A stretch of DNA of 64,000 nt, from assembly GCF_037893015.1 (NCBI RefSeq), contig NC_133661.1, positions 182,630,508 to 182,694,507 on the forward strand, given 5' to 3'. Below, one piece after another: positions 1 to 10,793 of the stretch. A program made the position numbers and the translations under genes. The notes beneath the pieces are model-generated. The model worked only from the letters and a program-made list of their open reading frames with translations. It had not been told where the DNA came from and did no database searches. Within the stretch, counting starts at the first letter, position 1. Each line of letters begins with the position of its first letter. This DNA comes from Macrotis lagotis. Its lineage: Eukaryota; Chordata; Mammalia; Peramelemorphia; Peramelidae.

Positions 1-502
1 GTAACCAGAGGAGGTTCAGACACAACAAAGGGGGGAGAGGCTGGAAATAGCAGCCCGGCTCCAGAAGCCCAGGGGAGGGGAGCGGCCCCCTCCCACTGTC
101 TCTGGGATGTGCACTGGCTTCTCCCCCCCCCCCACGCAGTCTGCCTCCTGTTCTCCTTCCCCCTCTAACTGGCCCCCTAACCTGTACTCTTGGGGAATGA
201 GGTGCGGTAACGGGGACCCCGAGGCTAATCTAGGCTGGTAGGGGCTCCTCAGCCAGTTTCCTCATCCTAGATGGGTTCAGGATGTTCCCCTCCCTCCTCC
301 CAGCCTCAGCCCCCAGACCCTAGCCGGGAGTCCTAGCCAGTCCGGAGCGGTCATCTTCCCGCTGGCTGTCGTGGTCAGCAGCCCCTCCTCTCCACCCTCC
401 CGGCAAATAAATATGTGAAGCCCGACTCCCCCCCCCCGCCCCCCACGCACACGCAGGGCTGCAGCCAGCCTGTACGGGTGATGAGGAATCAGCCCCCCTC
501 AC
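1..502 (-). other. REM2 intron 1 (part)
   Basis: This stretch lies downstream of the REM2 exon 1 donor and is GC-rich, with C runs at about 121-133 and 429-442. I see no second REM2 exon and no SINE or LINE in it. Confidence 0.6.
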
Positions 503-602
503 CTGGCGCCGGCATCCCCGGGGAGGCAGCCCCCCCGCCTGATGGGCAGAGGGCTGCTGTGTCCGTGTCCGTGTCCACGTCCGTGTCCGTGTCCGCGTGC
601 AT
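503..602 (-). CDS. REM2: REM2 coding exon 1 (5' end of gene, partial)
   Basis: Start codon is at 602-600 on the minus strand. The exon encodes MHADTDTDVDTDTDT then AALCPSGGGAASPGMPAP and ends one base into the next codon at a GT donor (502-501, read GTGAGG). This fits the N-terminus of mammalian REM2, which as I recall it begins MHTDLDTDMDMDTETTALCPS. REM2 is an RGK-family small GTPase that lowers surface activity of voltage-gated calcium channels and acts in neurons and endocrine cells. Only the disordered N-terminal tail is here; the GTPase core lies left of base 1. The Asp-Thr run is encoded by a repeated GTGTCC hexamer (plus-strand reading). The gene follows LRP10 in the same direction, as in human. 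The next exon was not seen in 1-502, which reads as intron. Confidence 0.85.
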
Positions 603-650
603 CTCGGTGCCGGGGAAGCGCTCAGCGCTCTCCGAAAGCTTTCTCTCACT
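603..650 (-). other. REM2 5' UTR (inferred)
   Basis: This is the distance between the start codon and the site expected about 25-30 bases downstream of the TATA-like box at 680-674. It gives a short leader of roughly 45-50 bases. The exact start site is inferred, not seen. Confidence 0.4.
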
Positions 651-670
651 CGGCGGCGCCTCAGCTTTTC

Positions 671-785
671 CCCTTAAATACGACCCCCCTCCCCCAAACA
701 CACGCACTCTCCACTCCCCCGAGACACCTGGGGGGATGGCCCCTCCTCCCGCTGAGGTCACATATGCTAATGAGCAGTGATGTCA
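671..785 (-). promoter_or_regulatory. REM2 core promoter: TATA box with upstream E-box, POU-like and CRE-like sites
   Basis: On the minus strand TATTTAAGG (680-672) is a good TATA box about 75 bases before the start codon. Within a further 110 bases, written on the plus strand, are TGAGGTCA (753-760, nuclear-receptor half-site type), CATATG (761-766, an E-box used by NeuroD-type factors), ATGCTAAT (764-771, octamer/POU-like) and TGATGTCA (778-785, CRE/ATF-like). The sites are seen; their use is inferred. They suit a gene expressed in neurons and endocrine cells. Confidence 0.55.
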
Positions 786-2180
786 TCGGGATTCCCTCCT
801 TTCAGATTCCCCACCCCACCCCTTTCTTTTCTCTTTCTTTGTGCTGCCTTTCCTCTGGAATCCCCCAGCCCCACCACACACACATACACACACACACCCT
901 ACCATATATACAGATTCATAAATATATATATGAATACACAGGGCGAATACACAGACGCAGAGAAATAAAAGGGTCATGGAGAGATTTGGATAGAAAGACA
1001 TAGGAAATAGTGTGAGGGATAGAGAGATGTACAAGCAAATATTTCTGTGCCTCAATTCCCCAGGAAAAAATTACTTTGGGAATTCAAAGGGCTTGGATAG
1101 TTGCGGAGAAGGGTACTGAAACAGGCTAGTGTTTTTGAAACTGATAACCTTTGAGCTGGGCTTTAAAGTCTGTGAACAAACAGACCTGAAGGAAAGGACA
1201 TTTCAGGTGGAGAGAACAGTATGAGCAAAGGTATCAAAGCAACAAAGTACAAGGTTTGTTTCTGGAATAGCTCTAGTTTCTTTTACCCATAGTATGAGGT
1301 GCATATTAAAGAATAATGAGAGTAAGATTGACAAGATAAGCTTGAAAAAGCTTGTAGAATCTTGAATGATAGCATAAATGGTATTAATTTTATTTGGTAG
1401 GTAATGTTTTTATTTTTTTTTTTTAGGTGGCCATTAAACATTTTTGAACAAAGGAATAACATGATTTGGTCTTGTAGGATTGCTGGGTGGGGCAGAGCTT
1501 AATTTGTGCTATTTGAAGGTCCTTTTAACTTCTTTTATTGCAGTTTTATATTCTACTTTGTAGTATACAGGAGTTTTTTGGTACACATCTTCCCAGTCTC
1601 TGTAAGGTTTGTTAAAACAAGGACTATGTCTTATTAGGCAAAACCTTTTTTCCATATAGGGACTCGGTTTCATGATCCGCAAAGTGAAGGGATTGGATAA
1701 TCCTTATACTCTCCCTCCCATCCCTAAATCCTCTACATTCTTTTTATTCCCTACAGAGTTTTGACCATAGGTGTTCAGTATATGTTTGGTGAATGAATAA
1801 CAGAACAAATGAATGAAAGATTAACACATACAACAGAGAAAGATCATGACACTCAGTAACAGAAGGAAGGGGAAAAAGCAAGGACCCAAGGTAGAGAGAA
1901 GGAGTTCTATAAATTCTTTTTTTTTTTGACTTCTTAATTTTACTCTCCAAATTGGTGCATTGTCAAATCATGGTGATTATACTGATGATGTCCTGCCTCA
2001 GGAAAAGGGGAAAGAGAGCTCCTAGAGGTAGCAGGTAACCAAAAAAGTGCAGGGGACATGGACCCAGAGTTAATATAATATAATATTATAATATTATAAT
2101 AATATAATAATTGTTCCTCCTTTATTTTTGTTTTGAAGAGGACCAATGACATCATGAAGTCATCTTTTATTTTCAATTGA
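786..2180. other. Spacer upstream of REM2 with old repeat remains
   Basis: A CA-rich microsatellite lies near 881-898. About 1100-1500 resembles an old mammalian interspersed repeat (phrases such as 'gagctgggctttaaag', 'ggtggagagaacagtatgagc'). About 1540-1800 resembles an L2 3' end on the plus strand, ending in the usual 'tatgtttggtgaatgaat'. An AT-only tract lies at 2074-2111. No gene is seen. Confidence 0.45.
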
Positions 2181-3637
2181 TAATTTATTTTATTTTTTAT
2201 TTACATGTATGAAAGTTTTTCAACATTCATCTACATGCATATGCATATTTTTAAATTACATAATTTCCTTCCAACCTCCCTTCCCACCCCCTTTGCATCA
2301 AACAGTCTGATAAATGTTGTACATATACATTTGTATTTAACCTGTTTACAGATTAGTTATTTTCTGTATGAGGAATTAAGATTAAGAGAAAAGAAAAAAA
2401 ACCATGAGAAAAAAACAGAAAATTTTAAAAAAGTGAATAAAGTGTTCATTCAGATTCTGTAGGATTTTTTGTTTTGTTTGTTTTTCTTCCTCTGGATGTG
2501 GATAGCCTTGTCCACAGCAGATCTCCTAGGGCTGTCCTAGCTCTCTGAATTGCTGAGAAGAGCTGCATCCATCAAAGCTGATCAGTTCACAATGTTATTG
2601 TTAATGTGTACAATGTCTCTTGGTTTTTTTTAATCTTTTTTTATAAATATTTTATTTGTTTTCCAATTATATACCAATGTCTCTTGGTTTTGCTCCCTTT
2701 GCTCAGCAATTGTTCTTATAGAACAATAGTACTCAATAATATTCATATACCATAACTTGTTCAGATATTCCCTAATTGATAAGCAACCCCTCAATTTCCA
2801 GTTTTTCCACTATAAAAGAGCTGCTACGAATATTTTGGAACATGTGGAACTTTTCCCATTTTTTATGGTTTCTTCTGGATATAGGCCTAGTATCTGTATT
2901 GCTGGATTAAAATTGATTAGTTTTTTGTTTTAATTATTTTATATTACCCCCCCAAGAAGATGAGAAACCTCAAGAATAGGGAGAGAGAGAAAAAAATGTA
3001 CATCAGTCTGTGTTCAGATTCCAATGGCTCTGCCTCTGAAGTGAGTTCCCTTCTTTTTCATAAGTCCACCAAAGAAGTTGCTTCAATATTTTTCCCACAG
3101 TTGCTATTATTAACTATGTTTCCCTCCACTCTATTCCTTCTTACTCTCATTTACTCTATTCTCTCTTTCCTTTCACCCTGTCTCTACTCAAAAGTGTGTT
3201 GTATCTGAGTACCCTCTCCCACCATCTTCCCTCTCTTCTATCACCTACTTCCCCCCTTCCCCCCCCCCACTCCCCCTTATCCCATCACTTTCTTCTCATT
3301 TTTATTGAGGGTATGATAGATTTCTATTAAATGTGTATGTTATTTCCACTCTGGGCTATTTCTGATGTAAATGAAAGCTCACTCATTTTCCCTCGCTTTC
3401 CCTTGTTCCACTCCTTTGTAAAAGCTTTCTCTTGACTCCTATGTGAAATATCTTAGTCCTTCTTCCTCTCCTTTCTCTTTCTCCTTTATCACCCATTGTC
3501 TCCATCTTTTTACTATATTAAACTATTATATTCAACTCCTTCCTGTGCCTTGTCTCTATATGCTCCTTCTAATTGCTCTTATAAATGAGGTTTCATATGA
3601 GTTATCAGTATCTTCTTCCGATACAGGAAGACAAATA

Positions 3638-3758
3638 GGGGTGGCTAGGTGGCACAGTGGATAAAGCACCGGCCCTGGAGTCAGGAGTACCTGGGTTCAA
3701 ATCCGGTCTCAGACACTTAATAATTACCTAGCTTGCAAAAACCTTTAAAAAAAAAAAG
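3638..3758 (+). repeat. tRNA-derived SINE (WSINE1-like), internally deleted
   Basis: It starts GGGGTGGCTAGGTGGCACAG, keeps the B-box-like GGTTCAAATCC, then jumps from CCTAGCT straight to TGCAAAAACC, so about 35 bases of the usual 3' body are missing. The flanking duplication is AGGAAGACAAA on both sides. Confidence 0.9.
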
Positions 3759-4226
3759 GAAGACAAACAGTTCAACATCATTGAATTCCTCATAGTTAGT
3801 CCTTCTCATCCACCCCCTCTATGGTTCACCCGAGTCATGTACTTGGAGATCAAAATTTCTGTTCAACTCTGATTGTTTCAATAGGAAAGTTTGAAAGTCC
3901 CCTGTTTCATTGAACGTCCATCTTTTCCCCCTGAAAGAGGATGTTCAGTTTTGCTGATTCTTGACTGTAAACCAAGATCTTTTGCCTTCTGGAATATCAT
4001 ATTCTAAGCCTACAAGCCCTTAATGTAAATGCTGTCAGATCCTGTTGAATTGTTTGTTTCTGGCAGCTTTTAGTATTTTCTCTTTGACTTGGTTGTTTTG
4101 GAATTTGGCTATAATATTCCTGGAAGTTTTTCTTTTGGGATCTCTTTCAGGAGGTGATTGGTGAATTCCCTCAATTTCCATTTTACCATCTGCTTCTAGG
4201 ATCTCAGGGCCATTTTGCTATTATTT

Positions 4227-4378
4227 TTTTTTTTTACGTTTTTGCAAGGCAAATGGGGTTAAATGGCCTGCCCAAGGCCACACAGCTAGGTAATTATTAA
4301 CTTTCTGAGAGCGGATTTGAACCCAGGTACTCCTGACTCCGGGGCCGGTGCTTTATCCACTATGCCACCTAGCTGCCC
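4227..4378 (-). repeat. tRNA-derived SINE (WSINE1-like)
   Basis: Full-length minus-strand copy with T-rich plus-strand start (A tail) and end CACCTAGCTGCCC. The 13-base duplication TTTGCTATTATTT flanks it at 4214-4226 and 4379-4391. It lies inside the HAL1-like ORF1. Confidence 0.92.
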
Positions 4379-5745
4379 TTTGCTATTATTTCTTGAAAAA
4401 TGAAGTCTAGGCTCTTTCCTGGTCATGACTTTCAGATACCCCAATAATTTTAAAATTATCTCTTCTAGGTCTTTTTTTTTGAAGTTGGTTGTTTTTCCAA
4501 TGAGATATTTCACATTTTCTTCTAATTTTCTTTTTTGGAATAGTTTTATTTCTTCCTGATTTCTTACAAAGTCATCAGTTTCCTTTAGTTCCATTCTACA
4601 TTTGAAAGAGTTATTTTCTTCAGAAATCTTTTCTATCTCCTTTTCCAGCTGGCCAATTCTGCTTTTTAAGACATTCTTTTCCTCATTTGCCTTTTGTGTT
4701 GCTTTTTCCATTTGGCCTAAACTGGTTTTTAATATATATATTTTTTTGTCAGTTTTTTGGTATTTCTTTCACCAAACTGCGAATTTGGTTTTCATGCTTT
4801 ATCTGCATTGCTCTCATTTTTCCTCCCAATTTTTCTTCTACTTCCCTTAATTGCTTTTCAAAGTTTTTTTGAGCTCATCCATAGCCTGAGCCCATTTTCT
4901 ATTTCTCTTGGAGATTTTGGAGAAAGAAGCTTCAAATTTGTCATTTTCTGAATCTTCCATGGGATCAAAGTAATTTTCTATGGTCAGATTCTTCTTTTTC
5001 TTTTGTTTGCTCATTTCCTCAGCCTATGACTGATTTACCACACTTACAAGGTTTGGGGGGGTGGTTTGGGACACCCCACTGGGACTTTAATTCCTCCAAG
5101 GTCTTATGAGAGGCTCTGACTGCTCTCTTGCCTGTTCTTTGATATGTGAATGACCACAGATACTCCCCTCTGCCCTGGAGCTTTGAGGAAGGTCCCTGCT
5201 TGGCTATGGTGGTATAGAAGTCCAAACTGCAACCTGGATTTGAGTGTGGGCAAACAGCTGAGTCCTACCCCAGGGAGAGCAGAGAGACCTCTGCAGTCTC
5301 CCCCAACTCCCTTGGACTGCCCTCTGGAGGTTCAGGCTGGCTTCCTCAGTTCCCACTGCTGGCATGATCAGTTTTATTGCTCTTTGGTCATAGTTCCATA
5401 GTGCTCTCCAGAATGTTTGGATCAGTTCACAACTCCACCAACAATGCATTAATATCCCAATCCTCCCACAACTTCTCCACCCTTGATTGTTTTCCCTTTT
5501 TGTCATCTTAGCCAATCTGATAGATGTGAGATGGAACCTCATAGTTGTTTTAATTTGCATTGCTCTAATCAGTAATGATTTGGAGCATTTTTTGCATATG
5601 ATTTTATATATATATGCATATATATATCTTTAATTTCTTCATTTGAAAACTTCTTATCTTTTAGGAAATGACTTGTAACTTTATAAATTTGATGCAATTT
5701 TGTATATATTTTAGAAATGAGAACCCAGGAGATGATATCTTGACT

Positions 5746-7640
5746 CAATGTAAACTGGATTTAAATGAGGCAGAGTTGAACAAAGTCAACACCCTTACTC
5801 TCTCTTCCTGAGTCATCAAAGTCCAATGGCTTGACAAAACTCAAAATGACAAGCATGACCTGAGATACAGTGAATGATTTTGGTATCCTTGATGTCTGAT
5901 CAATCCGGGGAAGTATTCTTATGCTTGAGGTAGACTTCCTTCTAACTCACTGACAGGTTTTAGGTCTATTGGTTACCCTCAACCTGGTTTAGCCCATCTG
6001 CCAAGATGATTTTACTGAGGTGTGATGGTGTTGCACATTATAGTTTTTTGGAGTTACAGAAAAAAATTAAGATGGTATGGTCAGTTGGAAAAGAGACTTT
6101 TCATGGGGAACACAAGGAGTGGAATTGTATCTCATTATTTAGGACATTGGGTGATTTTTTTCCCCATTGTACATGTCTTCTATCCACATTACTTCCCTCT
6201 TGAATTGATATTTCTACGAATGAGGTACATGAGAAACAGTGGAAGGGATAACTTTAGAGAATGAAGATTTGAAATCTATGAGCTGATACAAAATAAAGCA
6301 AGAAGAGCCAGGGAAATAACTTATGTTCAAGAATAACATTTTAAAGACATAACTAAGAACTCTGACCAATTAAATGAAAAAACTCAGTTCCAGAGGACTA
6401 GTCAGTCAGTCAATAAACATTTAGAAAGTGCCTATTCTGTGTTAGGCAGGGTGCTAAGAAAGCACTGGGGGTATGAAAAGAAGCAAAAGAAAAGATAGGC
6501 CCTGCCTTTGAGGAGCTCACAGTCTGAGGAAACATGATACCATCACCTTATAGAGAGGGAATGGACTCGAGATACAGTCTGTGATGTATATATATTTTTG
6601 GACACCATCAGTTTGGGAATTTGTTTTGCTTGACTATTCTCATTTGTTATAAGGGCTTTTTCTTTTTTTCAAAAAAGAGAGGAAGGGTGGGAGGGAGAGA
6701 AAATAAATTTTTGTTCATTTAGAAAAATGAAATTTTTAAAAATGAGTGAGGCACATCAGATAAAAAGAAAAGTAGGACAAAATATATAAGGATTAAATAA
6801 CATAGGAATTCTCTTCCTGGGCTCTGAGCTGGTAAAAACCACTGGTGGATCCTTTATTATATTACTTTATTTACTTTTTTCCCACTCATTTTCCTCCCAA
6901 AGTGATGGTAGAATAGTTCCTCTTTCTTCCCTGACCCTGACCATTCTCTCAAGTCCTAGGGAGAAGCATCAAAGTCTGCCAATACTTCTTCCCAAACCCC
7001 ATCAGCACATCTAAGAAAGCTTGGATTAGGTGGGCCCCAACTTGCTTTTACTTTACTGTTCAGCCTCCTAATAACTCTTTGTCCTCTTCTCCCATTTTCT
7101 CTCTTTATGCCTTAATTTCACCTCCTTGTCTGTGGTATTTTTATGCTCTGCTCTACAGGGCACCTGGAGGTTTCATAGGAGAAAGGCACAAATGAAAATC
7201 TCAGGAGTAAATTCAATATCACCTAATTTAGTAGCAATAGCTGTTATTTATATAGCATTTTGAGAAGTACAAATTATTTCATTAGATCCTCAGACCAACC
7301 TCGTGAGGTTGTTATTACACATATTATTGTCTGTTGGAGGTCAGAAAGGAGTGATTCAAGGACATTCTCATGATTTCTCTAAAGAACTTTAGAAGTGATT
7401 GTGAGATAGATAGAAGCATACCCTAGTATGCTTGGGCTGCCCAGCATGTCATATCCTTATCAAAGAAGGAGCTATATTCTATGGGCAAAGCAGAATTGCA
7501 GTAGCTCCAAAGAATTGCGAGCCATATAAATATAGAGACATCTCAACTCCAAATGTACTATTTGTGCTCTGAGTTCATATTGATCTGATCAATTGAATCC
7601 CAACATCGTGCTGTAATTTTAGTCCTCTATAAGAACAAAA
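5746..7640. other. Repeat-rich spacer between LRP10 and REM2
   Basis: About 6260-6400 and 6540-6740 read as an L1 3' end on the plus strand, split by a SINE-like segment (about 6400-6535: 'caataaacatttagaaag', 'aggagctcacagtctga'). About 7230-7345 is a MIR/CORE-SINE piece. Between these I see no gene. Confidence 0.5.
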
Positions 7641-8640
7641 AAACAACAACTGAGTATTCTTATTTTACAGATATGGAAACTAAGAGTTTCCACACATAGT
7701 AGCTGCTTAATGAACCCTTGTTGGGCTGAAATAAATAGGAGCCAGGATTTCAGCCCAGGACTTCTGAGACCAGAACCTTTGAAAGTTTGGTGACTTGCCT
7801 ATTGTCATACAACTAGTAAGTTTTGAAGGTGAAATTCCATTATACAACACCAGTCTCCTAGAGAGGTCATTTATTGAGTTGCCTCGGGTATTTAGTAGCC
7901 TCAGCTAAGAGCCCAAAAGGAAGCAAAAAAAGACCCTTGCATCATCAAAAAAATATATGATTCAAAGCCCATGCACTAAAACTTCAGGTTAAAAGTCCTT
8001 TCATAACTTCACTGAAAGCCTCACTCAGAATTATACCTTTAGCAGCTCAGTTAGGCCTTAACAGTTTGGAAGTAGTAAATTAAGAGCTAGGGAGTGGCTG
8101 TTAAAATTAGTTTTATCAAGAAGTAATGACTGCTAGCCTGCAAGTGGAGGAAGGAGATAGAAAAACTACCAAAACCAGACATAACAGTATGGAATCAATG
8201 AGTGTAGGGACAATTTACATTCTAGTAAATAGTATAACTTTACATTTCAGTTGCCTGTAATCTCTTTGAAAACAGGCACTATTCAAATCTAAGCATAATA
8301 TTTTCACTTTATTTTTTTTCTTTTTGGTCTGTTTCTTCTCTCACATGACTAATATAGAAATATGTTAACACAAAAATCAAAATTAAAAAAATTAATGTTA
8401 AAAATTGTCTTTATAAGCAATTGAAAAATGAAATACTATTAGGAAAAGAAGAAAAAAAAACCTAGACACTGTTTGTCTTTAGATCTTTTGATCCTTAACC
8501 CTAACCCCGTGATGTCCTTCTTCACACATAGCAGCTGCTTAATGAACCCTTGTTGGGCTGAAATAAATAAGATCCAGGATTTCAGCCCAGGACTTCTGAG
8601 ACCAGAACCTTTGAGTCCTCTTTCCATTAGTATGTATCTA
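7641..8640. other. Locally duplicated and repeat-derived segment
   Basis: A MIR-like repeat at about 7660-7830 is interrupted by a 92-base block (7691-7782) that recurs at 8523-8614 with three differences. 8205-8325 is the source-like copy of the insertion found at 9825-10029. About 8300-8430 is an L1 3' end on the plus strand. Confidence 0.6.
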
Positions 8641-8990
8641 GAAAAGATCATGATTTATGTTCATAAAAGGTTCAAGTATATTGAAAGTCAGGGATATGTA
8701 TAACTTTAGAATATTCTCATAAAATAAAAATAGCAAATATGTTTTAAAAATTATTGTGCTTACTATGGGAAAAAATATTGAAGCAATTTCTCTGATGGAC
8801 TTATGATAAAGAATGCAACCCATCCCAGAGACAGAGCAGATGATATTTGAACACAAACCGAAGTACACTTTTTCCCTCTCATTTTATTTCTCTTGAGGTT
8901 TCTCTATTTTTGGGGGGGGAGAGGGGATTTATGTTTACTTTCACAACAAGATTATTGGAGTAATGTTGTGCACAATATAGGTGATCAGCA
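8641..8990 (+). mobile_element. HAL1-like 3' fragment
   Basis: It contains 'TGATGGACTTATGATAAAG' (8792 onward), 'gagacagagcagatgat', 'cttgaggtttctctatttt' and a G run. This is the same block as that downstream of ORF1 in the elements at 2925-5364 and 31850-35040. Only the 3' end is present. Confidence 0.55.
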
Positions 8991-9824
8991 GTTATCTAAA
9001 AAATGAAAAAAGATTCAGACACATGGAACTATTTGTTTCCAACTAATGCTGAGTAAATGAAGCATAAGTTCTCTACACAGGAACAGACATTCCAGACTGT
9101 GCGAGTCCTGCTTACAGATGTCTGCAATAGCTCTAGAGCCGGATTCATTCTTTTTGTCTTCAGAAATTCTGCTGACTATTTAAAATGCCCATATCTCTAA
9201 GAGTCAGTGATATTACTGCTCTGTTATCAGTCTTTTATACCATAGTTTAAAAGAAGGACAACATTGCTTGAAGGGGATTTAGAGAGAAAAAAATGATATG
9301 ACTTTCCTTGTGAGTAGGGGAGTCTGGGGCAATAGAGATAAATATTTGTTTACTTTTTAATCTTGCTCAGAGTTGGCATTGTTTAGGAAGTCAGGACTGT
9401 GCTTGGGCAGATACATACAAACAATCCTTTGCAAGAATTTTTATAGCATAAAAATGCCAATCAGAGCCATTATTAGAAATTCTGGCACAGGCAGGATATT
9501 CAGCTAGGTGGTAGGGAGACAGAAATCTGAAGGTTACTGCTGGCTAAGCCTCCCGTCATCACTTCTGGGCTGCCTGTGTTCAGATTTGTGTGGATCCCCA
9601 GTTTTCCCTGATAGGTGCATTTTTGCATTTTGGTGAATGGGGAAAGATGGTTTCTGAGGACTTTGGGGGTTAGGGGCCCAGGAGCATGTGAGGAAAGGGA
9701 GGATTCTCATAAAGAAGAGTATGCCCCTTTTCCTCTTGGAGCTCTGGTGCAAAGATGGTCCTTTACTGGTTATGGCTGCTACTCTGGTTAATTCTCTCTC
9801 ACCTTGGGGAGGATGGAATCAATA

Positions 9825-10029
9825 TATGAAACTAGCTTATATGAATATATGAATATATGAAATATCTCTTTGAAAACAGGCACTATTCAAATCTAAGCAT
9901 AATATTTTCACTTTATTTTTTTCTTTTTCACTTTATTTTTATTTCTTTTATTTTCAAAGAGATTACAGGCAACTGAAATGTAAAGTTATACTATTTACTA
10001 GAATGTAAATTGTCCCTATGAAACTAGCT
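9825..10029. repeat. Compound templated insertion: direct plus inverted copy of nearby DNA
   Basis: 9865-9929 is a direct copy of 8261-8325 with about one base of indel in a T run. 9951-10018 is a perfect 68-base inverted copy of 8205-8272. The whole is flanked by the direct repeat TATGAAACTAGCT at 9825-9837 and 10017-10029, with short ATATGAAT repeats at 9838-9864 and a second TTTCACTTTATTTTT between the copies. It is not a known transposon. Confidence 0.8.
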
Positions 10030-10642
10030 AAAATCTATCCTCAACCTTCTCAGAGGCTCTTGAAGAAAAGGAAATTGGTTTTTAGTTCCATGCTGAGTCA
10101 TATGGGCACCAGACTACAGGGAGAGCTTTGGGTGAATCCCCATTGCTCTTGTGGCTTCCTTAGAACTTCCTCTGGCTCCTGCTGTTTTAAGTGGAGGAGA
10201 GAACATCATGCAATTAGCTTTGAGTGCAAAGATGTTCACTGTGTTTTCAATATCTGTTTCTTGGATGGAGACTGGAGCTGGGGCGGGTAAATCAGGGAAG
10301 GGAAAACAAAACTCAGGAGAGAGAGAAGTTCTCTCTAGGATTCCTTCTTCTGTGGGAAATCCCACCATTTTCTCCCCTTACTTACAGTATCTTCCATTAT
10401 GGTGACATGTCAGTGATTTTTTTCCTATTTAGGCCTTCAACTGCCTCATGAGATCTAATGAGTTCTGCCACTTGTCTTCTTTGGACTCTGCTTCCTCATC
10501 TCAGATCCTTTCCAGCTCCCACCTTTCTTCAAATCTGGCATATCCACATCTTTTATCTTCCTCACTGGACTCAGATGCACTGGACTCTAAAATGCCACAT
10601 TAGTCCTGATCATCTCATCTTTGCTTAGCTACTTATCTATTT

Positions 10643-10793
10643 TTTTTAAGGGTTTTGCAAGGCAAATGGGGTTAAGTGGCTCACCCAAGGCCACAGGGCT
10701 AGGTAATTATTAAGTGTTTGAGGCTGGATTTGAACTCAGGTACTCCTGACTCCAGGGCTAGTGCTCTATCCCCTGGGCCACCTAGCTGCCCCC
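10643..10793 (-). repeat. tRNA-derived SINE (WSINE1-like)
   Basis: Minus-strand copy from the T run through GCAAGGCAAATGGGGTTAAG to CACCTAGCTGCCCC, flanked by TCTATTT on both sides. Confidence 0.85.

Larger units (their letters stand above)
2925..5364 (-). mobile_element. HAL1-like (half-L1, ORF1-only) element nested in an L1
   Basis: The minus strand carries an L1-type 5' segment, an L1 ORF1-like coiled-coil and RNA-binding region (about 5010-3825, including EKEIEKISEENNSF), then a block without ORF2 ending in A-rich DNA near 2925-2945. It is flanked by an 11-base duplication with one mismatch: TGATTAGTTTT (2914-2924) and TGATCAGTTTT (5365-5375). The host L1 reads straight across it. ORF1 is interrupted and two SINEs sit inside (3638-3758 and 4227-4378). 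HAL1 elements are known L1-derived elements that lack ORF2; calling this one HAL1 is inference from the structure. Confidence 0.7.
2181..5745 (-). mobile_element. L1 fragment (ORF2 3' part and 3' UTR), split by a HAL1-like insertion
   Basis: Minus-strand reading gives L1 ORF2 C-terminal sequence in two parts. The upstream part (about 5745-5376) encodes 'MRFHLTSIRLAKMTKREN' and '...WWSCELIQTFWRALWNYDQ'. The downstream part (about 2913-2690) continues without loss into '...ILGLYPEETIKNGK' and 'LSIREYLNKLWYMNIIEYY', followed by a 3' UTR and an A-rich end near 2181-2200. The two parts match consecutive segments of the other L1 in this window (35386-36884). The element is 5'-truncated and inactive. 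Confidence 0.8.

Noticed and set aside
3638-3720. Possible tRNA gene
   Set aside because: The tRNA-like head belongs to a SINE with an A tail and target duplication, repeated many times in the window.
8503-8520. Telomere-like TTAACCCTAACCCC
   Set aside because: Only about two units, too short to be an interstitial telomere.
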